Below, one piece after another: positions 1 through 7,427 of a stretch of 64,000 nucleotides of DNA. The stretch comes from Microbacteriaceae bacterium (GTDB taxonomy: Bacteria > Actinomycetota > Actinomycetes > Actinomycetales > Microbacteriaceae). Within the stretch, counting starts at the first letter, position 1. Every line of letters begins with the position of its first letter. Position numbers and translations under genes: made by a program. Under the pieces are notes generated by a model. The model made no database searches and was not told the origin of the DNA. It worked only from the letters and a program-made list of their open reading frames with translations. The stretch is from positions 62,001 through 126,000 of the forward strand of contig JANXTR010000033.1 of the NCBI GenBank assembly GCA_025352325.1, in the 5' to 3' direction.

Positions 1-1
1 C

Positions 2-61
2 ACGCTCGGGTGGAAGCCCGTCGTGATCACGAACTATCAGCCGATGGAGAGGAAGTACTGA
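2..61 (+). CDS. sdhA: Succinate dehydrogenase flavoprotein subunit, C-terminal end (partial)
   Basis: Only the last 19 codons and the stop are in the window. The frame reads TLGWKPVVITNYQPMERKY then TGA, which is the characteristic C-terminus of actinobacterial SdhA. Its TGA overlaps the sdhB ATG by one base (TGATG), so the two are translationally coupled. This reading also shows that the GTG at base 10 listed in the ORF track is not the sdhB start, because it lies inside sdhA. Confidence 0.85.
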   Translation, partial: TLGWKPVVITNYQPMERKY

Positions 62-864
62 TGTCGGAGGTTGCAGTCGTCGAGGAATCCGCAGGGGTTC
101 CCGGAGGGCCGATCCAGGCCTTCACCGTCACCCTCATCATCCGGCGCTTCGACCCCGAGGTGGATGCCGAGCCACACTGGCAAGACTTCGACGTCGAGAT
201 GTATCCGACCGACCGCGTGCTCGACGCGCTGCACAAGATCAAGTGGGAGCAGGACGGCTCGCTCACATTCCGTCGCAGCTGCGCCCACGGCATCTGCGGC
301 TCGGATGCCATGCGCATCAACGGCCGCAACCGGCTGGCGTGCAAGACCCTGATCAAGGATCTCGACATCAGCCAGCCGATCTACGTCGAGGCGATCAAGG
401 GCCTGCCCCTCGAGAAGGACCTCATCGTCGACATGGAGCCGTTCTTCGAGTCGTACCGCGCGATCCAGCCCTTCCTCATCGCGAGCGACAAGCCAGACAA
501 GGAGCGCATCCAGTCGGTCGCCCAGCGCGCCGTCTTCGACGACACGACCAAGTGCATCCTCTGCGCCGCGTGCACCTCGAGCTGCCCGGTGTTCTGGACC
601 GACGGTCAATACTTCGGCCCGGCCGCCATCGTCAACGCGCACCGCTTCATCTTCGACAGCCGCGACGAGGGCAGCCAGGTGCGCCTCGACATCCTGAACG
701 ACAAGGAGGGGGTGTGGCGCTGCCGCACCACCTTCAACTGCTCCGAAGCCTGCCCGCGAGGCATCGAGGTCACGAAGGCGATCTCCGAGGTCAAGGCCGC
801 GATCCTGCGCGGCAACCCGGGGCTCCCGTCGTCTGACCTCGTGCTGACGCCAGTCGGCGCCTGA
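61..864 (+). CDS. sdhB: Succinate dehydrogenase iron-sulfur subunit
   Basis: SdhB passes electrons from the SdhA flavin to membrane quinone in respiratory complex II and the TCA cycle. The 267-residue protein has the 2Fe-2S motif near residues 74-94 (CAHGICGSD ... RLAC, with Asp in place of the third Cys as in E. coli SdhB), the 4Fe-4S motif CILCAACTSSC near 165-175, and the 3Fe-4S motif CRTTFNCSEACP near 221-231. The start at 61 is chosen because it overlaps the sdhA stop; the longer ORF from base 10 reads through sdhA. This is the last gene of the sdh operon and is followed at once by a strong hairpin. Confidence 0.97.
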   Translation: MSEVAVVEESAGVPGGPIQAFTVTLIIRRFDPEVDAEPHWQDFDVEMYPTDRVLDALHKIKWEQDGSLTFRRSCAHGICGSDAMRINGRNRLACKTLIKDLDISQPIYVEAIKGLPLEKDLIVDMEPFFESYRAIQPFLIASDKPDKERIQSVAQRAVFDDTTKCILCAACTSSCPVFWTDGQYFGPAAIVNAHRFIFDSRDEGSQVRLDILNDKEGVWRCRTTFNCSEACPRGIEVTKAISEVKAAILRGNPGLPSSDLVLTPVGA

Positions 865-872
865 CCACATGA

Positions 873-914
873 CCGAAGGCCGCCTGCCACTTTTCTAAGT
901 GGGGCGGCCTTCGG
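873..914 (+). terminator. Hairpin terminator after sdhB
   Basis: CCGAAGGCCGCC pairs perfectly with GGCGGCCTTCGG, and inner arms CCACTT/AAGTGG extend the stem to 18 bp around a 2-nt bulge and the loop TTCT. It starts 9 nt after the sdhB stop. There is no long T-tract, which is common for GC-rich actinobacterial terminators. Confidence 0.8.
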
Positions 915-966
915 CGTTCTCCCGATCTGTCGCAACCGAGCGCAAACGTGTGCGACATGTCCATGT

Positions 967-1010
967 GGGTCGGTGCTCGCTCGGGCTGGGATCCTGGCGA
1001 GCGCCGACCC
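967..1010. terminator. Long inverted repeat, possible terminator for the convergent sigma gene
   Basis: GGGTCGGTGCTCGC and GCGAGCGCCGACCC form a 14-bp stem with one G-T wobble around a 16-nt loop. It sits between two convergent genes, downstream of the sigma-factor stop on the minus strand. No T-run follows on either side, so termination is inferred from position and stem strength only. Confidence 0.5.
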
Positions 1011-1118
1011 TCCACCCCCCACTGGGACGAAAGGGAGAGTGGAGTCTGTGTGAAGTCACCTTCACGAGAAGAGACGGGGTTCTGCGGCGGTTATGACGCG
1101 GATCCCCGAAAAAGGTTC

Positions 1119-2657
1119 TCAGTTCAGCAGCGAGAGGTGCAGACCAAGCGAGTTCGAGTTGATCGAGAGCGGCGCCAGGAGTGCGCCGAAGATGCCGGCG
1201 GGCAGCGGAGCCTTCTGGCTCACCGCTCCGTCGGCGCCCATGACCGTCTTCGGCAGGCCGTTGACCGTGATCGACCAACCGCCGTTGGACGCCACCACCG
1301 TCGTGTACACCGAGCCGGCGACCTGCGCCGAGACGGTGGCCCCGGGCGTCCCCGTGCCGGCGAGATGCAGGTTCACAGTGGCGTTCACGGCCGGAGCATC
1401 CCCGGTGACCGGCGCGAGCACCGGCGCGGTGACGCCGGTCACCCCGCCGCCGCCGCCGTTCACCGCGGTGCTGCCGACGCCATCCACCGCGGTGCCGAGG
1501 CCGTTGGCCACATCGCCCACGGTTCGGCCGGTCGAGCCGAGCACGGAGGTGTCCGCGCGATCGACGGCGCTCAACGTCGGGGTGGGGATCGACACCTGAG
1601 GCGGATCCACCGAGCCGGAAGCCGATACATGCTGCGCGGTCTCCGGCAGGGCAAGCGGTGAGCCGGGTGCGGCCACCCCGAGGATGACGCCCCCGCCGAC
1701 CGCCACGATGATCGCGAGGCTGCCGACGAGGGCTCCCGCACCGGATGCCGCGCCCATCGAGATTCCGCCGAGCACCGGTGCCGCCGTCACGCTGCTACTG
1801 CCCGCGGCGGCATGGATCGCGGCCGGGAGGGCTGGGATGATCTCGGATGCCAGGGCCACCGTCGGATGGGCCAGCGAGGCGAGCAGCGCGCCGCCGGCGA
1901 CACCGCCCAGCAGCAGCGGGAGCATGACCACGGCGAGGTGCGAGCCGACCTCCTCGACCTCGTCGGAGATCACCGAGCACTTGGTGCAGCCGAGTAGGTG
2001 GAGTTCGACCTTCTCCTTCTCGCGGGCGGTGAGCCCGTTGCGCGTGCGGTCGCCGAGCCGGGACATCGTCCAGCGGCAGTCCACCGAGGTCCCGTCGTTC
2101 GAGATGTGGGCCTGCAACCAGGCGGCGCGGAGTCCCTCACGCGCGCGGTACGACAGCGCGGCGACCCCGTTGGCCGTGAGACCCATGATCGGCGCGACCT
2201 CGTGAGGATCCATCCCCTCGACCTCGGTGTACCAGAGCACGGTCTGCCAGCGCTCCGGGAGGGCGCGGAACGCCTTCGCGGTGAGGGTGCGGTCCAGAGC
2301 CCATGCGGCGGGGTCATCCGGGATGCGGTCGTCCTCGAACTCCTCGATGACATCCACCTGGACGTCTTTCGCGGCGGCGGCACCCCAGGTGCTCGCGAGG
2401 TTGCGGATCGTGGTGTACAGGTAGGGGCGGAAGGCTCCGGTGGGGCCGCCGCCCGCCCGAACACGTTGGAAGATGCGTGCGTACGCCTCACTGACGAGGT
2501 CGTCTGCATCGATCGACGATGTGAACTGGCGGGCGACGCGAACAGCGGAGCGGTAGTGGCGTCGCCACAACTCGGCAAAAGCGCTCGTATCCCCCGATCG
2601 AGCGCTTTCGATCAACTCCTGATCCGAAGCGGTTGGCTTCGAGTCCTGACCGCTCAT
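1119..2657 (-). CDS. ECF-like sigma factor fused to a zinc-finger, transmembrane and extracytoplasmic domain
   Basis: A 512-residue protein. Residues about 15-185 carry sigma-70 region 2 (DADDLVSEAYARIFQRV) and region 4 (LPERWQTVLWYTEVEGM, then a helix-turn-helix). An anti-sigma-type zinc motif follows at H220-x3-C224-x2-C227 (HLLGCTKC). Two hydrophobic segments lie near 242-262 and 308-330, then a Thr/Val/Gly/Pro-rich tail of about 180 residues with an Ig/adhesion-like stretch (ATVSAQVAGSVYTT). A normal ECF factor has about 180-200 residues, so most of this protein is the tethering module. Inference: a membrane-held sigma factor released or modulated by an envelope signal; similar fused architectures are known in Actinobacteria. 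It is monocistronic, convergent with sdhB and divergent from the SDR operon. Confidence 0.85.
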   Translation of the reverse strand: MSGQDSKPTASDQELIESARSGDTSAFAELWRRHYRSAVRVARQFTSSIDADDLVSEAYARIFQRVRAGGGPTGAFRPYLYTTIRNLASTWGAAAAKDVQVDVIEEFEDDRIPDDPAAWALDRTLTAKAFRALPERWQTVLWYTEVEGMDPHEVAPIMGLTANGVAALSYRAREGLRAAWLQAHISNDGTSVDCRWTMSRLGDRTRNGLTAREKEKVELHLLGCTKCSVISDEVEEVGSHLAVVMLPLLLGGVAGGALLASLAHPTVALASEIIPALPAAIHAAAGSSSVTAAPVLGGISMGAASGAGALVGSLAIIVAVGGGVILGVAAPGSPLALPETAQHVSASGSVDPPQVSIPTPTLSAVDRADTSVLGSTGRTVGDVANGLGTAVDGVGSTAVNGGGGGVTGVTAPVLAPVTGDAPAVNATVNLHLAGTGTPGATVSAQVAGSVYTTVVASNGGWSITVNGLPKTVMGADGAVSQKAPLPAGIFGALLAPLSINSNSLGLHLSLLN

Positions 2658-2890
2658 CCCCCTGATCCTTTTCCGGGCCTCTCAGGTCCCTGTCGAGGTG
2701 CGTCTGTGGAAGATCCACAATCCGACGTCCTCACAGAGAGAGACAGCCCATTGACCCCACTATGACGTGGCTTTTCGAGAGTACTTCACCCCCCTTCCGG
2801 GGGACCAGAGGGCCAGTTCAGGGGCGAGGCGGCACCGGGGGTTCGGAGCAGGTAGCGTCGAAGTCAGGGAATTCGGGGCAAGGAGGCACC

Positions 2891-2986
2891 GTGCAGATCG
2901 TGGCGAGCGGCAGCGCTCTGTGGCAGATCATCGTCGTCGCCGGCGAGCAGGTCATCGACGAACTGACAGAAGGGTCCGTTTCATGA
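2891..2986 (+). CDS. Small 31-codon ORF leading the SDR-MaoC-ACAD operon
   Basis: A GTG is preceded by a perfect AAGGAGG four bases upstream (2880-2886). The ORF encodes 31 residues with a hydrophobic core (ALWQIIVVAG) and ends in ATGA, sharing its stop with the ATG of the SDR gene. The near-consensus ribosome-binding site and 4-bp overlap argue for real translation, either as a microprotein or as a coupling leader. No known family is recognised. The ORF track only shows a longer reading from 2762, whose start has no visible ribosome-binding site. Confidence 0.45.
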   Translation: MQIVASGSALWQIIVVAGEQVIDELTEGSVS

Positions 2987-3738
2987 CACCTCCCCGTACC
3001 GCCATCGTGACGGGTGCGGCCCGCGGCATCGGCGCCGCGATCGCCGTGCGTCTCGCCGCGGATGGCTATGCCGTCGGCGTGATCGACCTCGAGGAGTCCG
3101 CGACCGCCGACACCGTCGGCGGGATCACCGAGGCCGGCGGCTGGGCGGTCGGCGTCGGAGCCGACGTGTCCGACGCCGACGCCGTGAAGGCGGCAGTCGC
3201 GACGGTGGCCAAGGCGTTCGGAGCCCCGACAGTGCTCGTCAACAATGCCGGCATCCTGCGCGACAACCTGCTCTTCAAGATGAGCGACAGCGACTGGGAT
3301 GCCGTGATGAACGTGCATCTGCGTGGCGCGTTCCTGATGAGCCGCGAGGTGCAGGCGCACCAGGTCGACGCGGGCTGGGGCCGGATCGTCAACCTCTCAA
3401 GCACCTCGGCTCTCGGCAACCGCGGCCAGGCCAACTACGCCGCCGCGAAGGCCGGGCTTCAGGGCTTCACGAAGACGCTCGCCATCGAGCTGGGTCGCTA
3501 CAACGTCACGGTCAACGCGATCGCGCCTGGCTTCATCGCGACCGACATGCTGCGCGCCACGGCCGAACGCATGCGGATCCCCTTCGAGGACTTCCTCGCC
3601 GGTGCGGCGAAAGAGATCCCGGTCGGTCGGGTGGGCTACCCGGAAGACGTGGCCGCCGCCGCCTCCTTCTTCTGCTCCGAGGGGGCCGCCTTCGTCAGCG
3701 GCCAGGTGCTCTACGTGGCGGGCGGGCCGAAGGCATGA
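2983..3738 (+). CDS. SDR-family oxidoreductase (3-oxoacyl-ACP/acyl-CoA reductase type)
   Basis: A 251-residue classical short-chain dehydrogenase. It has the nucleotide-binding motif TGAARGIG at residues 10-17, NNAG at 87-90, and the catalytic Ser, Tyr152 and Lys156 (NYAAAK). It ends in the usual CSEGAAFVSGQVLYVAGG. The start at 2983 is chosen because the motif begins at residue 10 and an AGAAGG ribosome-binding site lies upstream; the track ORF from 2767 adds a low-complexity N-terminus. The stop overlaps the MaoC start (ATGA). Operon context suggests it oxidises or reduces a hydroxyacyl/ketoacyl-CoA rather than serving fatty acid synthesis. Confidence 0.88.
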   Translation: MTPPRTAIVTGAARGIGAAIAVRLAADGYAVGVIDLEESATADTVGGITEAGGWAVGVGADVSDADAVKAAVATVAKAFGAPTVLVNNAGILRDNLLFKMSDSDWDAVMNVHLRGAFLMSREVQAHQVDAGWGRIVNLSSTSALGNRGQANYAAAKAGLQGFTKTLAIELGRYNVTVNAIAPGFIATDMLRATAERMRIPFEDFLAGAAKEIPVGRVGYPEDVAAAASFFCSEGAAFVSGQVLYVAGGPKA

Positions 3739-4208
3739 GCGGGCGCTCTGGCGCCAGGGCTGTCGCCACTCCCGCCGAGCTGTCGAATCTCGTCGGCACG
3801 GAGTCGGTCGGCCAGGACTGGCTTACCATCGACCAGGGGCGCATCGACGCGTTCGCCGGGGCGACCGGTGACTTCCAGTGGATCCACGTGGAGCCGGAGC
3901 GCGCAGCATCCGGCCCCTTCGGCGCGACCATCGCCCACGGCTACCTCACCCTCGCGCTGCTGCCAACTCTCACCGAGGGGCTGCTCGAGGTGAGCGGCAT
4001 CCGGATGGCGGTGAACTACGGCCTCGACAAAGTGCGCTTCCTGCAGCCGGTGCTGGTGGGGTCTCGGCTGCGAGCGCGGAGCGAAGTCATGTCGGTGGAC
4101 GAGAGCCGGCAGGGCTACCGCGTCGGACTGCAGGTGACCGTCGAGATCGAGGGCTCCGACCGGCCGGCACTGATCGCCGACACCATCGTGCTGTTCATGA
4201 CCGCATGA
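3735..4208 (+). CDS. MaoC-family (R)-specific enoyl-CoA hydratase
   Basis: A 157-residue single hot-dog-fold protein. The hydratase signature is present: Asp46 and His51 in GDFQWIHVEPERA, followed by AHGYLTLALLP at about 67-77. MaoC enzymes add water to trans-2-enoyl-CoA to give (R)-3-hydroxyacyl-CoA. It overlaps the genes on both sides by 4 bp (ATGA), so it belongs to a tightly coupled operon with the SDR, the phosphotransferase and the acyl-CoA dehydrogenase. Confidence 0.88.
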   Translation: MSGRSGARAVATPAELSNLVGTESVGQDWLTIDQGRIDAFAGATGDFQWIHVEPERAASGPFGATIAHGYLTLALLPTLTEGLLEVSGIRMAVNYGLDKVRFLQPVLVGSRLRARSEVMSVDESRQGYRVGLQVTVEIEGSDRPALIADTIVLFMTA

Positions 4209-5266
4209 GCGCGCCCGGGATCGATGCCGCGCGCTTCTCTGTGTGGCTGGCGGGGGCACATCCGGAGCTGTCGACGGGCGCGGAGCTCACGGCCACCCGC
4301 CTGGCCGGCGGGCTCTCGAACCTCACATACCGCATCGACGGCGCGGGCCAGCCGCTCGTGGTGCGTCGCCCTCCGCTCAGCCACGTGCTCACTACCGCGC
4401 ACGACATGCAGCGCGAGTTCACGATCATCTCGGCGCTGGCCGACAGCGCGGTCCCGGTGCCGCGCGTGATCGCATACCTCGACGACACCGACGACGTCGA
4501 GGCCGGGATCGGCACGCCCTTCTATCTGATGGATTTCGTGGCGGGGCCGATCCTGTCGTCGCGTCGCGACAACCTCGGCCACTCGCCCGAGGCGCTGCGC
4601 GCGACGAGCCTGGAGCTCGCCCGAGTGCTCGGCGAGCTGCACCGCATCCCGCCGGGCGAAGTCGGGCTCGCCGAGTTCGGACGCCCGGCTGGGTTCGTCG
4701 CGCGACAGCTGCGCCGGTGGAGCACGCAGTACAACGCGTCGCGCAGTCGTGAGCTGCCCGCCCTCGATGCGCTGCATGACGCCCTCGGTCCGGCGATGCC
4801 CGCGACGACGCGCGATTCGCTGCTGCACGGGGACTTCCGGCTCGACAACGCGATCGTCGCGCCAGAAGCTGCCGACGGTGCCCGCGTCGCGGCGGTGCTC
4901 GACTGGGAGATGTCGACGATCGGCGACTCGCTGCTCGACCTCGGCACATTCAGCATGTACTGGGATCTGCGCGAGGTCACGGGCGGAACGGGTGTCGGCG
5001 GGAGCGCGATCGATCCCGCGGTCGGGTATCCGGCCTTCGACGAGCTGCTCGACGCCTACTCGTCGGTCGTCAGGGTCTCGGTGCCACCGCTCGCCTGGTA
5101 TCGGGCGTTCGCGGCCTACAAGCTCGCGGTCATCCTGGAGGGCATCCACACCAGGTTCAGCGCCGGGCAGACGGTCGGGCCCGGGTTCGAGCAGGTCGGG
5201 GCGCTGGTCTCGCCGCTGGCGGCCTGGGGTTGCGCGCAGCTGTCGTCGCGGCCCGGAAGGGCCTGA
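4205..5266 (+). CDS. ACAD10/11-type phosphotransferase (aminoglycoside-phosphotransferase fold)
   Basis: A 353-residue kinase-fold protein. It shows GGLSNLTYRI near residue 35 (nucleotide loop), the catalytic loop HGDFRLDN at 208-215 and the metal-binding DWEMSTIGD at 233-241. This subgroup is the kinase half of eukaryotic ACAD10/ACAD11 and is related to LvaA of the Pseudomonas levulinate pathway, which phosphorylates 4-hydroxyacyl-CoA. It is not expected to be an antibiotic-resistance gene. The start at 4205 overlaps the MaoC stop, and an acyl-CoA dehydrogenase follows after one base, recreating as two genes the domain pair fused in ACAD10/11. Confidence 0.85.
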   Translation: MSAPGIDAARFSVWLAGAHPELSTGAELTATRLAGGLSNLTYRIDGAGQPLVVRRPPLSHVLTTAHDMQREFTIISALADSAVPVPRVIAYLDDTDDVEAGIGTPFYLMDFVAGPILSSRRDNLGHSPEALRATSLELARVLGELHRIPPGEVGLAEFGRPAGFVARQLRRWSTQYNASRSRELPALDALHDALGPAMPATTRDSLLHGDFRLDNAIVAPEAADGARVAAVLDWEMSTIGDSLLDLGTFSMYWDLREVTGGTGVGGSAIDPAVGYPAFDELLDAYSSVVRVSVPPLAWYRAFAAYKLAVILEGIHTRFSAGQTVGPGFEQVGALVSPLAAWGCAQLSSRPGRA

Positions 5267-5267
5267 G

Positions 5268-6470
5268 ATGGATTTCGCCCACGATTCGCGCACCGTCGAG
5301 CTGATCGCTGTCGTGCAGGCCTTCCTCGACGAGGAGGTGTATCCGGCGGAACCGGTGCTGCGTGCCGAACTCGCGGCCACGCCGGGCGTGTGGAGCGAGC
5401 CGGCGGTGGTGCAGCGGCTGCGGGTCTCCGCGCGCGAGCGCGGGCTGTGGAACTTGTTCCTGCCGGGCGCGGGCGGAGCCGGCCTGAGCAACCTGCAGTA
5501 CGCGCCGCTCGCCGAGCTGTCGGGACGCAGCATCCGCCTCGCGCCGGCCGCCATGAACTGCGCCGCCCCCGACACCGGCAACATGGAGTTGCTGGCCGAG
5601 TTCGCGACCGAGGCCCAGAAGGCGGAGTGGCTCGTGCCGCTGCTGGCGGCCGAGATCCGCAGCTCGTTCTGCATGACGGAACCGGATGTCGCCTCCTCCG
5701 ACGCGACGAACATCGCCACGAGCATCGTCCGCGAGGGCGACGAGTACGTGGTCACGGGCCGCAAGTGGTGGTCGACGGGCGCGATGAATCCGGATGCCGC
5801 GCTCCTCATCATCATGGGCAAGACCGACCCCTGCGCGGAGCGGCACCGCCAGCAGAGCATGATCCTCGTGCCGCGGAACACCCCCGGAGTCACGGTCGTG
5901 CGGCCCCTCACGGTGTTCGGCTACGACGACCGGGAACACGGCGGCCACGCCGAGATCGTCTTCGACCACGTCCGCGTGCCGCTCGCGAACCTGCTCGGTG
6001 CCGAGGGCGCGGGCTTCGCGATGGCGCAGGCGCGGCTCGGCCCGGGGCGCATCCACCACTGCATGCGGGCGATCGGGATGGCGGAGCGCGCGCTCGAGCT
6101 CATGCGCACGCGGGCTGCGTCGCGGGTGGCGTTCGGGCGGCCGCTGGCGGAGCAGGGCGTCGTGCGCGAGTGGGCGGCCGACGCCCGCGTGCAGCTCGAG
6201 TCGCTGCGACTGCTGGTGCTCAAGACCGCGTGGCTCATGGATTCCGTCGGCAACCGCGCCGCGATGACCGAGATCCAGGCGATTAAGATCACGGTGCCGA
6301 CCGCGGTAGAGCGGATCCTCGACCACGCCATCCAGCTCTTCGGCGGCGCAGGCGTCTCGGACGACACCCCCCTCGCCGAGATGTTCGCCGCCGCCCGCAC
6401 CCTGCGCCTGGCCGACGGTCCCGACGAGGTGCACCGGATGTCGCTGGGGCGCGCCGAGCTGTCGCGCTGA
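5268..6470 (+). CDS. Acyl-CoA dehydrogenase (ACAD10/11- or LvaC-like)
   Basis: A 400-residue flavoprotein of normal family length. Recognisable parts are SSFCMTEPDVASSDATN (FAD/acyl-CoA region, about residue 140), GRKWWSTGAMNP, the central beta domain, and the C-terminal helical domain with HAIQLFGGAGVSDDTPLAE and LADGPDEVH. The start at 5268 lies one base after the phosphotransferase stop; the track ORF from 4749 is a frame shadow. Together with the upstream kinase it probably removes a phosphorylated gamma-hydroxyl from an acyl-CoA, while MaoC and the SDR carry later steps. The substrate is unknown. Confidence 0.88.
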   Translation: MDFAHDSRTVELIAVVQAFLDEEVYPAEPVLRAELAATPGVWSEPAVVQRLRVSARERGLWNLFLPGAGGAGLSNLQYAPLAELSGRSIRLAPAAMNCAAPDTGNMELLAEFATEAQKAEWLVPLLAAEIRSSFCMTEPDVASSDATNIATSIVREGDEYVVTGRKWWSTGAMNPDAALLIIMGKTDPCAERHRQQSMILVPRNTPGVTVVRPLTVFGYDDREHGGHAEIVFDHVRVPLANLLGAEGAGFAMAQARLGPGRIHHCMRAIGMAERALELMRTRAASRVAFGRPLAEQGVVREWAADARVQLESLRLLVLKTAWLMDSVGNRAAMTEIQAIKITVPTAVERILDHAIQLFGGAGVSDDTPLAEMFAAARTLRLADGPDEVHRMSLGRAELSR

Positions 6471-6508
6471 GCGGGCGGCATCCGCGACCCGTTCGCTCCG
6501 CCGCTCCT

Positions 6509-6593
6509 TCCGAAATGCAGGAGAAACTCGCCGAAAGGGCAGCCGTCCCCAAGAATCGCGGGCAACCGGATGTCGCAACTCCTGCATTTCGGA
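6509..6593. repeat. Palindromic repeat A with 15-bp arms
   Basis: TCCGAAATGCAGGAG at 6509-6523 is perfectly complementary to CTCCTGCATTTCGGA at 6579-6593, with a 55-nt spacer. It lies between the convergent acyl-CoA dehydrogenase and SDR genes. The layout (14-15-bp arms, 45-55-nt spacer) is like the two repeats at 12.8 and 13.8 kb, although the arm sequence differs. It may act as a bidirectional terminator or a REP-like element. Confidence 0.7.
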
Positions 6594-6642
6594 GGGACGC
6601 GACGACCGACGGCCTCGGTGCAGGCGAGCGAGCCCGTTCGAA

Positions 6643-7401
6643 CTAGAGGATCGACCCCAGCGTCGCCCCGCCGTCGATCACGATGGTCTGGCCGGTGATC
6701 CAGGCTGCGTCTTCCGAGAGCAGGAACGCGACCGGGCCAGCCACATCGGCGGACTCGCCAAGACGCTGGAGCGGATACTGCGCCGCGGCCTCGGCCTCGC
6801 GCCCCTCGTACAGCGCCCTCGCGAAATCCGTCTTGATCACGGCGGGGGCGACCGCATTGACCCGGATGCCGGGGGCGAACTCCGCGGCCTGCTGCAGCGT
6901 GAGGGTGATGAGCGCACCCTTGCTCACTCCGTAGAAGCCGATGCCGGGTGCGGCGGCGATCCCGGAGATCGACGAGATGTTCACGATGGAGCCGCCGGGA
7001 TGGTCGGGGCTACCGAGCAAGCCGGACGACACGGCCTCGCGCGCCCACTCGAGCGTCGCGATCACATTCACCTCGAGGGTCTTGCGCATCACGTCGACGC
7101 CGACGTCCGCGAGCGGACCGTAGGCCGGGTTGATGCCGGCGTTGTTGACGAGGTGATCGAGGTGGCCGAACTCCTTCGTGATCAACTCGTAGACCGCGGC
7201 GCGGTGCTCGGTGTCGTCGGCACGACCGGCCACGCCGACAGCCCGCTCGCCCAGGGCTGCGACCGCGGCATCCAGGGCCTCCGTTTTGCGCGCCGTGATG
7301 ACGACCGATCCGCCCTCGGCGACAATGCGCTCCGCGATGGCGTATCCGATGCCGCGGCTCGCGCCCGTGATCAGGGCGACCTTGCCCTCGAAACGGTTCA
7401 T
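6643..7401 (-). CDS. SDR-family oxidoreductase
   Basis: A 252-residue short-chain dehydrogenase with TGASRGIG at residues 13-20, NNAG, the catalytic SSISGIAAAPGIGFYGVSK segment (Ser, Tyr, Lys) and the C-terminal SEDAAWITGQTIVIDGGAT. The family reduces or oxidises alcohol/keto groups with NAD(P). It is a stand-alone gene, convergent with the acyl-CoA dehydrogenase. TAGGCT lies 7 nt upstream of its ATG, so its mRNA is probably leaderless. No pathway assignment is possible from context. Confidence 0.85.
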   Translation of the reverse strand: MNRFEGKVALITGASRGIGYAIAERIVAEGGSVVITARKTEALDAAVAALGERAVGVAGRADDTEHRAAVYELITKEFGHLDHLVNNAGINPAYGPLADVGVDVMRKTLEVNVIATLEWAREAVSSGLLGSPDHPGGSIVNISSISGIAAAPGIGFYGVSKGALITLTLQQAAEFAPGIRVNAVAPAVIKTDFARALYEGREAEAAAQYPLQRLGESADVAGPVAFLLSEDAAWITGQTIVIDGGATLGSIL

Positions 7402-7408
7402 GCCGTCC

Positions 7409-7414
7409 AGCCTA
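7409..7414 (-). promoter_or_regulatory. -10 box TAGGCT of a leaderless promoter for the SDR gene
   Basis: On the minus strand TAGGCT is followed by 7 nt and then the ATG at 7401, which would place the transcription start at the start codon. No convincing -35 box is seen. Confidence 0.5.
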
Positions 7415-7427
7415 GGCAGCCAGCAGA

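Noticed and set aside
10-60. Upstream GTG start for sdhB (284 aa)
   Set aside because: These bases encode the SdhA C-terminus in another frame, and the ATG at 61 overlaps the sdhA stop in the usual way.
4205-5266. Aminoglycoside resistance gene
   Set aside because: The fold matches aminoglycoside phosphotransferases, but the operon with MaoC and acyl-CoA dehydrogenase and the ACAD10/11-type motifs point to acyl-CoA metabolism.
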